Origin: Pseudaeromonas aegiceratis
GTDB taxonomy: Bacteria > Pseudomonadota > Gammaproteobacteria > Enterobacterales > Aeromonadaceae
Direction: 5' to 3'
DNA length: 64,000 nucleotides
NCBI RefSeq assembly: GCF_046254905.1
Contig: NZ_CP158016.1
Span: forward strand, 2,170,001 to 2,234,000
Positions 8,737 through 17,803 of the stretch are shown in pieces (the stretch's first letter is position 1; every line of letters begins with the position of its first letter). Position numbers and translations under genes: made by a program. Below the pieces are notes generated by a model. It was not told where the DNA came from, made no database searches, and saw only the letters and a list, made by a program, of their open reading frames with translations.

Positions 8737-9705
8737 TCAAGAAGGTTCGGTTACAAAAAGATCCCGGTGGGCCAGCAGCTGTGCCTTGGTCAGCACGAAG
8801 ACGCCGTGGCCACCCTGTTCAAATTCGACCCAGGTGAAGGGCACCTGGGGATATTGGGCGCTCAGGTGCACCTGGCTGTTGCCCACTTCCACCACCAGCA
8901 GCCCCTCGTCGGTGAGAAAATCCGCCGCCTTGGCCAGGATCTGACGGGTCAAGTCCAGACCGTCGAAGCCGGAGGCCAGTGCCAGCTCCGGCTCGTGGTG
9001 GAACTCGTCCGGCAGATCCGCCATGTCTTCCTCATCCACGTAAGGCGGGTTGGAGACGATAAGATCGTACTGATCCCCTTCCGGCAAGGCCTGCCAGAGG
9101 TCCGACAAAATGGGGATGACCCGCTCTTCCAGACCGTGGTGCTGGATGTTGATCTCCGCCACGTTCAAGGCATCCACCGAGATGTCCAGGGCGTCCACCT
9201 CCGCCTCGGGGAAAGCATAGGCCAGGGCGATGGCGATGCAGCCAGAGCCGGTGCACAGGTCCATGATGCGGCGCGGTTCCCCCTGCAGCCAGGGTGCGAA
9301 GCGCTGGGCGATGAGCTCGGCGATGGGTGAGCGCGGCACTATGACCCGCTCGTCCACGTAAAATTCCAGGCCGGCAAACCAGGCCTTGTTGGTGAGATAC
9401 GGCGCCGGCAACCGCTCCTCCACCCGGCGCGCCACCAGCTCGGCCAGCAACTGCCGCTCGCTACGGGTCAGGCGGGCCGCCTTGATGTCATCGGAGATAA
9501 AGGGCGGCAGGTGCAAGGAGGGCAACATCAGCTGGACCGCTTCGTCCCAGCCATTGTCGGTGCCGTGACCATAAAACAGGTCGGCCTCGTTGAAGCAGCT
9601 CACCGCCCAGCGCATCATGTCGTTGACGGTGCTCAGCTCGCTGACTGCCTCGTCGATGAATAACTTGTCCAAAACCGCCTCCGGGTCGAGTAAACTTGCC
9701 GGCAT
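8737..9705 (-). CDS. prmB: Ribosomal protein L3 N5-glutamine methyltransferase
   Basis: SAM-dependent enzyme that methylates a glutamine of ribosomal protein L3 during 50S assembly. The product has 322 residues from the ATG at 9705. An N-terminal helical recognition domain (FYGHGTDNGWDEAVQ, LTNKAWFAGLEFYVDERV) is followed by a Rossmann methyltransferase domain with MDLCTGSGCIAIALAY, DALDISVDAL and the catalytic NPPY (VSNPPYVDEEDM). A TTG four codons upstream is less likely. The gene is divergent from smrB, 33 bases away, and co-transcribed with aroC. Confidence 0.95.
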   Translation of the reverse strand: MPASLLDPEAVLDKLFIDEAVSELSTVNDMMRWAVSCFNEADLFYGHGTDNGWDEAVQLMLPSLHLPPFISDDIKAARLTRSERQLLAELVARRVEERLPAPYLTNKAWFAGLEFYVDERVIVPRSPIAELIAQRFAPWLQGEPRRIMDLCTGSGCIAIALAYAFPEAEVDALDISVDALNVAEINIQHHGLEERVIPILSDLWQALPEGDQYDLIVSNPPYVDEEDMADLPDEFHHEPELALASGFDGLDLTRQILAKAADFLTDEGLLVVEVGNSQVHLSAQYPQVPFTWVEFEQGGHGVFVLTKAQLLAHRDLFVTEPS

Positions 9706-9738
9706 ATGCCGAGCCAATAACAGCCAGATACCTGATTA

Positions 9739-10263
9739 ATGAAGAAAAAAGACGAACTCGATGAACAGGACAAGGCGCTGTTTCGCGAGGCCGCCCAGGG
9801 TACCCGCCGAATAAAGCAGGATACCATAAGTCCCACCTATCGCTCGGTCAAGCAGAAAGCGTTGGCCCGCCAGGTGCGTGAAGATCTGGGGCTCTCCCAT
9901 CCCTTCTCCGACAGTTTCGAGCCCTACCTCAGCGACGAGGGCCCCATGCGCTATGTGCGCACGGATGTTTCCAGCTTCGAGGCCAAGCGGCTGCGGCGAG
10001 GCGACTATGTGCCGGACATGCTGCTGGATCTCCACGGCCTCACTCAGCAGCAGGCCAAGCTGGAGCTGGCCGCCCTGCTGGAGGCCTGCCGCAGGCAGCA
10101 CATCCGCTGTGCCTGCGTCATGCACGGTCACGGCAAGCATATCCTCAAGCAGCGGGTGCCCATGTGGCTGGCCCAGCACCCGGATGTCATGGCCTTTCAC
10201 CAGGCGCCCAAGGAGTGGGGTGGCGACTCCGCCCTGCTGGTGCTGATCGAGCTAGCCCCTTAG
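9739..10263 (+). CDS. smrB: SmrB ribosome-rescue endonuclease (YfcN)
   Basis: Smr-domain nuclease that binds collided ribosomes and cuts the mRNA between them (known for E. coli SmrB). The product is 174 residues. The N-terminal 80 residues form the charged ribosome-binding arm; the Smr domain follows with DLHGLTQQQAKLEL near residue 97, HGHGKHILK near residue 130 and the closing GGDSALLVLI. The catalytic D-x-H and HGxGxG-like elements are present. Divergent from prmB, and its stop overlaps the stop of the convergent methyltransferase gene by 4 bases. Confidence 0.95.
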   Translation: MKKKDELDEQDKALFREAAQGTRRIKQDTISPTYRSVKQKALARQVREDLGLSHPFSDSFEPYLSDEGPMRYVRTDVSSFEAKRLRRGDYVPDMLLDLHGLTQQQAKLELAALLEACRRQHIRCACVMHGHGKHILKQRVPMWLAQHPDVMAFHQAPKEWGGDSALLVLIELAP

Positions 10264-11447
10264 CCGCCCTCGGCAGACGCGAGCTTGTGCGCCTGCAGCA
10301 GGATATTGCGGGGCGTCAGCGGACGTTCGCAGAACTCCGCCAGGCTCACCCCATAGCCCTGCTCCTGCAGGTAGAGGGCGTAATCACAGAGCAGCCACAG
10401 CTCCAGGGGGCGTCGGAACAGCCCCAGCACCAGCTCCATGCGCAGCACTTGGGCCAGCCTGGCCTGGGCCTGTTGCAGATAAGGGGTCACATCCAGCTGG
10501 GCGGGCAAGGTCAGCCCCTTGGTGTCGGCCGCCCAGCGGATAAAGGCCAGCAACTCGCCGGCCAGCCGCTCCTTGGCAAAGGAGGGCAAGGGCAGATAGG
10601 TCTCCTCGCCGCGCAGGTCGCGCTGCAGAGCATCGAAGGTGAGCCGCCAGCTGAGCTCCTGCCAGCGCAGCCGCCGCACCCGGGCGCCCCCCGTCACCGT
10701 TTCCTGCAGGGGCAATTGCAGCTGCCGCCGGGTCAGACCCAGGGCGCTGGCCTGCGCCGCCCGACTTAAGGGCTGGTACTGCTCATGGGCATGCTTGTGA
10801 TAGCAGCAGGGTGCCAGGCTCAGGCTGGCCACCCCCTGGGCGACACCTTGCTGCAACAGGTGACGGTGCAGATCGCCGCAGGCATGCAGCGCCACCGCCT
10901 GCCGCGCCCCGGCCAGCCATGGCCCGCTGCCGGACGCCAACACATCCTGCTGCACTATCTGCTGCGGTAACCCCGCCGACAGCTGACGGGCCGCCTGGCA
11001 CAGGTCAGCGTCCCACTCCAGGCTCACCACGGGCTGCCCCTGGCGGGCCAGCAGCCGTCCCAGATGACCCTTGCCTGCACACCATTCCAATATATGCCCC
11101 TGCCGGTCAGCCGCATCCAACTGCTGGGCGAAGGCCCAGATCTGCGCCCACTTGCGGCCGGGGACATGGGCCGGCGCCGCCATCGGTGCCGAACAAGGCA
11201 GGTGAGGCAGCCGGCACAGCGTGGCCAACTCGGCGGCCTGGGGCACCAGGGGCCACAGCAGCGCCTGTCTTCCCAGCGCATCCTGCTCCAGCCCCTGCAG
11301 AGCCGGCAGATCCAAGGCAGAGAGGGCCTCACACAGCGCCGGATGAGTGTGTTGCCAGGGCAGGTCGAGATGGTGAAAAGGCTGCACCCGCCACAGTGGC
11401 TGGGTTGGCAACAACAGGCGATCGAGGGCAAGAAAACGCGACAGCAC
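10260..11447 (-). CDS. Class I SAM-dependent methyltransferase, substrate unknown
   Basis: Protein of 395 residues starting at GTG. Residues 115-260 form a Rossmann-type methyltransferase domain: ILEWCAGKGHLGRLLARQG is motif I, VSLEWDAD motif II, AVALHACGD motif III/post and LAPCCYHK a catalytic-loop-like signature shared with GSTCD-type methyltransferases. The flanking N- and C-terminal parts are helical, leucine-rich and not assignable. The target (RNA, protein or small molecule) is not evident. It overlaps smrB tail-to-tail; glk ends 130 bases upstream on the same strand behind a strong terminator, so the gene needs its own promoter. Confidence 0.8.
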   Translation of the reverse strand: MLSRFLALDRLLLPTQPLWRVQPFHHLDLPWQHTHPALCEALSALDLPALQGLEQDALGRQALLWPLVPQAAELATLCRLPHLPCSAPMAAPAHVPGRKWAQIWAFAQQLDAADRQGHILEWCAGKGHLGRLLARQGQPVVSLEWDADLCQAARQLSAGLPQQIVQQDVLASGSGPWLAGARQAVALHACGDLHRHLLQQGVAQGVASLSLAPCCYHKHAHEQYQPLSRAAQASALGLTRRQLQLPLQETVTGGARVRRLRWQELSWRLTFDALQRDLRGEETYLPLPSFAKERLAGELLAFIRWAADTKGLTLPAQLDVTPYLQQAQARLAQVLRMELVLGLFRRPLELWLLCDYALYLQEQGYGVSLAEFCERPLTPRNILLQAHKLASAEGG

Positions 11448-11523
11448 GGCCGACTCCCGAAAGTGAGGAAGCCGAGTCTAGGGGCTGACGCGGGCCGGCG
11501 CCAGAGGGCAACCCGGCGGCGGC

Positions 11524-11559
11524 AAAAATAAATAAGGCCAGTCCTGGGGACTGGCCTTA
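11524..11559 (-). terminator. glk terminator
   Basis: Perfect 12-bp stem TAAGGCCAGTCC/GGACTGGCCTTA around TGG; on the minus strand it runs into a T-rich tail. It sits 19 bases after the glk stop. Confidence 0.88.
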
Positions 11560-11577
11560 AGGTCCGCGATAAACGCC

Positions 11578-12543
11578 TTACAGACGGATGCCCAGGGACT
11601 GGCGCAGGTAGGCACCGGCTCCCAGCAGACCCGGGTTGGCATGGGTGATGAGGTAGACGGGGATATCCTTGAGATAGGCCTGGAAGCGCCCCTTGTCTTC
11701 GAAGGCCACCCGGAAGCCGGAGGACTTAAAGAAGTCGAGGAAGCGCGGCACTATGCCACCGGCGATGTAGACGCCCCCGAAGGTGCCCAGATTCAGCGCC
11801 AGGTTGCCGCCGAAGCGCCCCATCAGCACGCAGAACAGGCTCAGGGCCCGACGGCAGTCGGTGCATTCGTCGGCCAGGGCTCGCTCGGTCACATCCTTGG
11901 GCAGCAGATCCTCAGGCTCACGGCCATCGGCCTTCACCAGGGCACGGTACAGATTCACCAGGCCAGGCCCGGAGAGCAGACGCTCGGCAGAGACGTGACC
12001 CAGATCCTGGCGCATCACCTGCAATACCGCATCTTCTTCCTCACAGTTGGAGGCGAAGTCCACGTGACCGCCCTCGCCGGGCAGGCTCAGCCATTGGCTG
12101 CCGGTATGCACCAGGTGCGCCACCCCCAGGCCGGTGCCAGCACCATAGACGGCGATGGGCTTGCCCGCCTGGGCATGGCTACCACCAAACTGCAGCTTGT
12201 CCTCGTCCCCCAGCACAGGGATGGCCATGGACACGGCGGTGAAGTCGTTGATGATTTCCAGGTGCTGCAGCCCCAGGTTGGCCTTCATCTCCGCGATGGA
12301 GAACTCCCAGGTATGGTTGGTCATGGCCACCCAATCCCCTTGGATGGGACAGGCGATGGCGATGCAGGCATCGTCCACCTGGGTGTTATGTTCTTCCAGA
12401 TACAGGCGGACCACCGCCTCCAGACTGGGATGATCAAGACCGGAATAGGTCTTTGCTTGTGAAATGTCGCCAGTGGTCATGTCACACAATGCCAGACGGG
12501 CATTGGTACCGCCGACGTCCCCTACCAGGGCAAAACTCGCCAT
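11578..12543 (-). CDS. glk: Glucokinase
   Basis: Phosphorylates cytoplasmic glucose with ATP to glucose-6-phosphate. The product has 321 residues, equal to E. coli Glk. GDVGGTNARLAL near the start is the ROK/hexokinase-type phosphate loop; INDFTAVSMAIP carries the catalytic Asp; GAGTGLGVAHL and PGEGGHVDFA are the glucose and nucleotide motifs. The ATG at 12543 was chosen over the in-frame ATG at 12564 because it matches the family start and has AAGGAG upstream. It is divergent from hexR; the shared 350-base region holds a HexR-like operator, which fits known HexR control of glucose genes. Confidence 0.96.
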   Translation of the reverse strand: MASFALVGDVGGTNARLALCDMTTGDISQAKTYSGLDHPSLEAVVRLYLEEHNTQVDDACIAIACPIQGDWVAMTNHTWEFSIAEMKANLGLQHLEIINDFTAVSMAIPVLGDEDKLQFGGSHAQAGKPIAVYGAGTGLGVAHLVHTGSQWLSLPGEGGHVDFASNCEEEDAVLQVMRQDLGHVSAERLLSGPGLVNLYRALVKADGREPEDLLPKDVTERALADECTDCRRALSLFCVLMGRFGGNLALNLGTFGGVYIAGGIVPRFLDFFKSSGFRVAFEDKGRFQAYLKDIPVYLITHANPGLLGAGAYLRQSLGIRL

Positions 12544-12553
12544 AAACAACTCC

Positions 12554-12581
12554 TTACTGACCAAAACTTACTGACCAAAAC
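12554..12581 (-). repeat. Two tandem copies of a 14-base unit in the glk leader
   Basis: The unit TTACTGACCAAAAC occurs twice, back to back, just upstream of the glk start, and its edge forms the ribosome-binding site. It may simply be a recent local duplication; a repeated ACTGACC could also affect leader structure. Confidence 0.7.
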
Positions 12582-12683
12582 AAAATGCCGGATATTCTCG
12601 TTATTGTGGGAGCGGATTTTACCCGCTGTCGCCTCGCAGAAATACAACCGTGATCACAGCCAGATCAATAAATGCCGCGATTG

Positions 12684-12700
12684 TAGTAGTTTTATTACAA
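12684..12700. promoter_or_regulatory. Candidate HexR operator
   Basis: TAGTAGTTTTATTACAA matches the gammaproteobacterial HexR palindrome TTGTAATNNNATTACAA at all but two fixed positions. It lies between glk and hexR. HexR is known in Shewanella and relatives to control glk, pyk, edd and its own gene, with release by 2-keto-3-deoxy-6-phosphogluconate. The site call is by eye. Confidence 0.5.
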
Positions 12701-12893
12701 AACCCTGCCGCAGCCGGCGATAATCTGCTAGATTTAGCCTGTTGTAAGTAATTTTAAGACAGGCCGCACACTTTACCGTCAGGCCTGTGCTGTTGGCCTC
12801 ATTTTGGGTATAGGCTGCTAACTCAATAGGTTAGCCACTGTTGGCAGGCCGCTTCCCTCGGGGGCAACCCAAACCTGTATCTGAGCATTTCGC

Positions 12894-13745
12894 ATGAATA
12901 CGTTGGAAAAAATCAGCAAATATCTTGACAGTTTCAGTAAATCCGAACGCAAGGTAGCCGAGGTGATCATGGCCTCGCCCCAGACGGCTATTCACTCCAG
13001 CATCGCGGCCCTGGCCAAGATGGCGGACGTGAGCGAGCCCACTGTCAACCGCTTCTGCCGCCGCCTGGATACCAAGGGATTCCCGGACTTCAAGCTGCAT
13101 CTGGCCCAAAGCCTGGCCAATGGCACACCTTACGTGAACCTGCACGTGGAAGAGGACGATACGCCCGAGGCCTACACCGCCAAGATCTTCGAGTCCACCA
13201 TCGCCTGCCTGGATGTGGCGAAGAACAGCCTGGATACCCAGACCCTCAACCGCTGTGTGGATCTGCTGACCCAGTCCAAGAAGATCTCCTTCTTCGGCCT
13301 GGGCGCCTCCTCCTCGGTGGCCCACGACGCCCTGAACAAGTTCTTCCGCTTCAACATCCCGGTGGCCTGCTTCGACGACATCATCATGATGCGCATGGCC
13401 TGCATCAACTGCACCGAAGGGGATGTGGTGGTGGTGATCTCCCACACGGGCCGCACCAAGGCCCTGGTGGAAATCGCCGCCCTGGCGCGGCACAACGACG
13501 CCACCGTCATCGGTATCACCGCCAAGGACTCGCCCCTGGCGCGGGAATGTAGCCTGGTGCTGTCCATGGATGTACCGGAAGATACCGATGTCTACCTGCC
13601 CATGGCCTCCCGCATCGCCCAGCTGACGCTGATCGATGTGCTTGCCACAGGATTTACTCTGCGACGAGGTCTTAAGTTCCGAGAAAATCTAAAAAAAGTG
13701 AAAGAAGGCATCAAAGATTCCCGGTTTGAAAGCTTTCACCAATGA
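12894..13745 (+). CDS. hexR: HexR, RpiR-family regulator of central carbon metabolism
   Basis: Transcription factor of 283 residues. Residues 1-77 are the RpiR helix-turn-helix (LAKMADVSEPTVNRFCRRLD); residues 125-260 are the SIS sugar-phosphate-binding domain (ISFFGLGASSSVAHDA, VVVVISHTGRTKALVEIA). It is nearly collinear with HexR of Vibrio, Shewanella and Pseudomonas. The adjacent genes, glk divergent and pyk downstream, are known HexR targets, which supports the name over other RpiR proteins. A strong terminator separates it from pyk. Confidence 0.94.
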   Translation: MNTLEKISKYLDSFSKSERKVAEVIMASPQTAIHSSIAALAKMADVSEPTVNRFCRRLDTKGFPDFKLHLAQSLANGTPYVNLHVEEDDTPEAYTAKIFESTIACLDVAKNSLDTQTLNRCVDLLTQSKKISFFGLGASSSVAHDALNKFFRFNIPVACFDDIIMMRMACINCTEGDVVVVISHTGRTKALVEIAALARHNDATVIGITAKDSPLARECSLVLSMDVPEDTDVYLPMASRIAQLTLIDVLATGFTLRRGLKFRENLKKVKEGIKDSRFESFHQ

Positions 13746-13750
13746 TTCGA

Positions 13751-13779
13751 AAAAACGCCTCCCTCGGGAGGCGTTTTTT
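13751..13779 (+). terminator. hexR terminator
   Basis: Stem AAAAACGCCTCCC/GGGAGGCGTTTTT with a minimal loop and T6, right after the hexR stop. The core resembles the one at 2774 but the flanks differ. Confidence 0.88.
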
Positions 13780-13946
13780 CTGCCCGCCTCACGGTATCGC
13801 ACGCCCCCCCCTTCGTGTAGAATCCGGCTATTCGTTACGGTTTTTAACACTGTGCAGTAATGGTGTAACCCAGGGTAATACCCGCACCTGTTGCGCATGC
13901 CGTCGCTGATTTTCATGCTCATACAAACTTTACTCTGGAGAGAAAG

Positions 13947-15386
13947 ATGTTAAGACGCACTAAGATCGTGACCACATTGGGTCCGGCTACCGACCGTGAA
14001 GGGGTTCTGGAGAATATCATCCAGGCCGGCGCCAACATGGTTCGAATGAACTTCTCCCACGGCTCCGCCGAAGATCATATCGCCCGCGCCAACCTGGTGC
14101 GGGAGTTGGCAGCCAAGCTGGGTCGTCATGTGGCCATCCTGGGGGATCTGCAAGGCCCCAAGATCCGCGTCTCTACCTTCAAGGACGGCAAGATTTATCT
14201 GACTCTGGGTGACAAATTCATCCTGGATGCCACCCTGGGTAAGGGCGAAGGGGATCAACAGCAGGTAGGCATCGACTACAAGCAACTGCCGGAGGATGTG
14301 GTGCCCGGTGATGTGCTGCTGCTGGACGATGGCCGCGTGCAACTGCAAGTGGAACGGGTGGAAGGCAGCCGCATCTTCACCTGTGTCACCGTCGCCGGTC
14401 CCCTGTCCAACAACAAGGGCATCAACAAGAAGGGTGGCGGCCTGTCCGCCCCGGCCCTGACCGACAAGGACAAGGAAGACATCAAGACGGCCGCCGCCAT
14501 GGCCGTGGACTACCTGGCCGTCTCCTTCCCCCGCTCCGGTGCCGACCTCAACTATGCTCGCGAGCTGGCACGCGAAGCCGGCTGCAACGCCAAGATCGTC
14601 GCCAAGGTGGAACGGGCGGAAACCGTGGCCACTGACGAAGCCATGGAAGACGTGATCCTGGCCTCCGATGTGGTGATGGTGGCCCGTGGCGATCTGGGGG
14701 TGGAAATCGGTGACTCCGAGCTGATGGGGGTACAGAAGAAGCTGATCCGCACCGCCCGTCGCCTGAACCGCGTGGTGATCACCGCCACTCAGATGATGGA
14801 GTCCATGATCAAGGCCCCTCTGCCCACCCGGGCCGAAGTGATGGACGTGGCCAACGCCGTGCTGGACGGTACCGATGCGGTGATGCTCTCCGCCGAAACC
14901 GCCGCCGGCGACTTCCCGGTGGAAACCGTCAACGCCATGGCCAGCGTCTGCCTGGGTGCCGAAAAGCACCCCAGCGTGAACGTCTCCAACCACCGGATGA
15001 ACTACACCTTCAACTCCATCGAAGAGTGTGTGGCCATGGGCGCCATGTATGCCGCCAACCACATGGCCGGCATCAAGGGCATAGTCACCATGACGGAGTC
15101 CGGCACCACCCCGCTGCTGATGTCTCGCCTGAGTTCCGGCCTGCCCATCTTCGCCATGTCCCGCCATCAGCAGACCCTCAACTGGGCCACCCTGTTCCGC
15201 GGCGTGACCCCGGTGTACTTCGATGGCGACGAGAACCTGCCCGTGCTGCAGTTCTGCCTGGACGCCTTGAACGTGCTCAAGGAGCAGGGCTATGTGAAGG
15301 CGGGCGATCTGGTGATCGTCACCCACGGCGATAAGCTGGAAACCACCGGCAGCACCAACACCTGCAAGCTGATCACGGTAGAGTAA
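13947..15386 (+). CDS. pykA: Pyruvate kinase II
   Basis: Transfers phosphate from phosphoenolpyruvate to ADP in the last step of glycolysis. The product has 479 residues, like E. coli PykA (480). MLRRTKIVTTLGPAT opens the barrel; MNFSHGS binds nucleotide; GDLQGPKIRV begins the B domain; KVERAE contains the catalytic lysine; MVARGDLGVEIG binds the metal; TATQMMESMI and DGTDAVMLSAETAAG are further signatures. The C-terminal allosteric domain is complete. A GGAGA site precedes the ATG. HexR repression is expected from the family, but I found no convincing operator directly upstream. Confidence 0.97.
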   Translation: MLRRTKIVTTLGPATDREGVLENIIQAGANMVRMNFSHGSAEDHIARANLVRELAAKLGRHVAILGDLQGPKIRVSTFKDGKIYLTLGDKFILDATLGKGEGDQQQVGIDYKQLPEDVVPGDVLLLDDGRVQLQVERVEGSRIFTCVTVAGPLSNNKGINKKGGGLSAPALTDKDKEDIKTAAAMAVDYLAVSFPRSGADLNYARELAREAGCNAKIVAKVERAETVATDEAMEDVILASDVVMVARGDLGVEIGDSELMGVQKKLIRTARRLNRVVITATQMMESMIKAPLPTRAEVMDVANAVLDGTDAVMLSAETAAGDFPVETVNAMASVCLGAEKHPSVNVSNHRMNYTFNSIEECVAMGAMYAANHMAGIKGIVTMTESGTTPLLMSRLSSGLPIFAMSRHQQTLNWATLFRGVTPVYFDGDENLPVLQFCLDALNVLKEQGYVKAGDLVIVTHGDKLETTGSTNTCKLITVE

Positions 15387-15406
15387 TCCGCCACCTCGGC
15401 ATCAAG

Positions 15407-15433
15407 ACGCCCACCCTAGGTGGGCGTTTTTTA
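15407..15433. terminator. Terminator after pykA, also at the fadE end
   Basis: Stem ACGCCCACC/GGTGGGCGT followed by T6 on the plus strand. The fadE stop codon lies in the T-tract, so the hairpin can serve both convergent genes. Confidence 0.85.
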
Positions 15434-17737
15434 TCCTCCCGGCCACTGAGCGTCCGCCAGCTCAGCCGCGGCAAAGCTGTCCACCTGCAAGGCCAGGGAA
15501 CGCAGCCGCTCGGCCTCCTGCAACGCGGCCGCCTCGCTAGCCGACAGCAACCCCGTCTCTTGCGCCGCAGCAACCAGCTCCGTCATGCCGATCTTGTTGG
15601 GCAGTTCACCCCGCTTCTGGGCCTGTAGCAGGCGATCATGCAAGGGCGCTACCGCCTGCAGCCGGACGAAGGCCAGCTCCACCCGCCCCACCGGATCCTG
15701 CTCCGTCAACGGACATTGATGCAGCGTCATTAATCCCTGCCGCAGCCCATCCACCACCAGCATGGCCTCCGCCAACTGGCCAATCAGCCGATCCGAGGGG
15801 CCGGCATATCCGTTGCCGAAGGGAAAGATCCAGCGCTTGAGCAGCCAACCCAACCAGCGCCAGGGCAGATTGGCGCAGACCCCCACCACGGCGAGCCCGA
15901 TCTGCTGCAGACTGTGCTGCAGGGCATAATCCAACAGCAGGCGATCTTGGGTCTGGGCGCCATCGTCCTCGAAGCGCTTGAGGGTGGCCGACGCCAGGTA
16001 GAGTTGGCTTAACCAGTCCCCCAACCGGGCGGTCAGCAGCTCCCGCCGTTTGAGCCGCCCCCCCAGCAACAGCATCACCAGATCGCTGGTCAAGGCCAGC
16101 GCCCGGCTCATACGGCTCAGCTGACGGTAATAGCCGGCCTGATAGCCAGGCACAGGCGCGCGCTCCAGCCGGCCCAGGGTCAAGCCCGAAGCCAGGGTCC
16201 GCAGCAGATGGCTAACAAAGCGTCTGGCGTGCTGACGCAGCAGGCGATCGAAGCCCGCCAGGCCATCCGGCGCATGGAGACAGGCCATCTCCTGGCGCAG
16301 GAAGGGATGGCAGCGCACCGCCCCCTGGCCATAGATCATCAGACTGCGGGTGAGGATGTTGGCCCCCTCCACCGTGATGGCGATGGGAATGCCCATGTAG
16401 TGATAAGCCAAATAGTTGCTTCGGCCCAACATGATGGCCCGGCCGGCGTGAACATCCATGGCATCCAGCAGACAGCGGCGGGCCAATTCGGTGATGTGGT
16501 ACTTGGCGATGGCAGTGGCCACCCCAGGCCTGGCCCCCAGATCCAGGGCCGTGGTGGTCAGCTGGCGGGTGGCATCCATCTGATAGCTGAGGCCGGCGAT
16601 GCGCGCCAGGGCCTCTTGCACCCCTTCAAAGCGGCCGATGGACTGACCGAACTGCCGGCGCACGAACGCATAGGCCGAACTGCTGCGACAGGCCAGCTGA
16701 CCGCAAGCTGTGCCCAGCGCCGGCAGCGAGATACCCCGTCCCGCGCTCAGGCATTCCACCAGCATGCGCCAGCCCTTGCCGGCCCAGGGCACACCGCCGA
16801 TCAGGCTGTCCAGCGGAATGAAGACCCCCTCGCCGCGAATGGGACCGTTCAAGAAGCGCTGGCCCATGGGAAGATGCCGCGCCCCTATCTGGATCCCCGG
16901 CAAATTAGCCGGGATCAGGGCACAGCTGATCCCATACTCCGTCTGCGACCCCAGCAGGTGATCCGGGTCGACCAACTTGAACGCGAGACCGATGACAGTC
17001 GCCCGTGGGGCTAGGGTGATATAGCGCTTGTTCCAGTCCAGCCGGATCCCCAGCACCTCCTGTCCCTGCCACATCCCGCGGGTCACCACCCCCAGATCCG
17101 GGATGGCCCCCGCATCCGAGCCCGCCTCGGGCCCCGTCAGGGCAAAGCAGGGTATATCCTCCCCGCGGGCCAGCCGCGGCAGCCAATAGTCCTGCTGCTC
17201 CTGAGTCCCATAGTGCAGCAACAGCTCCGCCGGGCCCAGGGAGTTGGGCACCATGACGGTGACTGCGGCGCTTAGATTGGCCGCCGCGATGCGCGCCACT
17301 ATCTGTGAGTTGGCATAGTGGGAAAATTCACGGCCACCGTAGGCCTTGGGGATGATGAGGGCAAAAAAACCCTCCTGGGCAAGAAAGGTCCACAGCGAGT
17401 CGGGCAGATCCTGCTGCTGCGGATTCCCAGGCAGGGCCGCCAGGCGCTCTAGCAGCTCGGCCACCTGATGCGCCATGAAGGCCTGCTCCGCCGCACTCAG
17501 GCTGGGCCGAGGCAGCTCACGCAGGTGCCGCCAGTTTGGCCGCCCGGCGAACAGCTCGCCCTCCCACCAGACTGAGCCGGCCTCGATGGCTTCCTGCTCG
17601 GTGGCCGACAGGGGGGGCATGGCGTGGGCCAGATAGGCCATGAGCGGACGGCTGATGAGGTGCTGCCGCCAAGGCGTGTGCAACCAGATGGCTAGCGGGA
17701 TCCCCAGGATCACCAACAGCAGAAGAATGGACAACAT
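15431..17737 (-). CDS. fadE: Acyl-CoA dehydrogenase FadE
   Basis: First step of fatty acid beta-oxidation: FAD-dependent desaturation of acyl-CoA to trans-2-enoyl-CoA. The product is 768 residues; FadE proteins are about twice the length of ordinary acyl-CoA dehydrogenases. A hydrophobic N-terminus (MLSILLLLVILGIPLAIWL) suggests membrane association. The dehydrogenase core has FFALIIPKAYGGREFS, CFALTGPEAGSDAGAIPD, RGISLPALGTACGQLA and RRQFGQSIGRFEGVQEALA; the long C-terminal domain is FadE-specific. The start at 17737 has a GGAGG site; a further in-frame ATG at 17794 adds only basic, low-complexity sequence. Confidence 0.93.
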   Translation of the reverse strand: MLSILLLLVILGIPLAIWLHTPWRQHLISRPLMAYLAHAMPPLSATEQEAIEAGSVWWEGELFAGRPNWRHLRELPRPSLSAAEQAFMAHQVAELLERLAALPGNPQQQDLPDSLWTFLAQEGFFALIIPKAYGGREFSHYANSQIVARIAAANLSAAVTVMVPNSLGPAELLLHYGTQEQQDYWLPRLARGEDIPCFALTGPEAGSDAGAIPDLGVVTRGMWQGQEVLGIRLDWNKRYITLAPRATVIGLAFKLVDPDHLLGSQTEYGISCALIPANLPGIQIGARHLPMGQRFLNGPIRGEGVFIPLDSLIGGVPWAGKGWRMLVECLSAGRGISLPALGTACGQLACRSSSAYAFVRRQFGQSIGRFEGVQEALARIAGLSYQMDATRQLTTTALDLGARPGVATAIAKYHITELARRCLLDAMDVHAGRAIMLGRSNYLAYHYMGIPIAITVEGANILTRSLMIYGQGAVRCHPFLRQEMACLHAPDGLAGFDRLLRQHARRFVSHLLRTLASGLTLGRLERAPVPGYQAGYYRQLSRMSRALALTSDLVMLLLGGRLKRRELLTARLGDWLSQLYLASATLKRFEDDGAQTQDRLLLDYALQHSLQQIGLAVVGVCANLPWRWLGWLLKRWIFPFGNGYAGPSDRLIGQLAEAMLVVDGLRQGLMTLHQCPLTEQDPVGRVELAFVRLQAVAPLHDRLLQAQKRGELPNKIGMTELVAAAQETGLLSASEAAALQEAERLRSLALQVDSFAAAELADAQWPGG

Positions 17738-17803
17738 GCTGCCTCCCTCCCCTTCCCGGGAACGGCGACCGGCACAGGCACGTCGGCCGGCCACCGCATG
17801 GAA

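Larger units (their letters stand above)
12544..12893. other. Divergent glk/hexR regulatory region
   Basis: This 350-base spacer has no gene. It holds the 14-base tandem repeat near glk, an AT-rich core at about 12660-12760, one good HexR-like palindrome (12684-12700) and a weaker half-site TTGTAAGTAATTTTAAG at 12742-12758. Promoters for both directions must lie here, but none is strong enough to assign. Confidence 0.6.

Noticed and set aside
12650..12657. GTGATCAC palindrome resembling a CRP site
   Set aside because: CRP needs TGTGA and TCACA halves six bases apart; here the halves are fused with no spacer.
2774..13779. Similar AACGCCTCC hairpins at 2774 and 13751 as members of a repeat family
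   Set aside because: Both are ordinary terminators directly after genes, and similarity is limited to the stem; no flanking homology.
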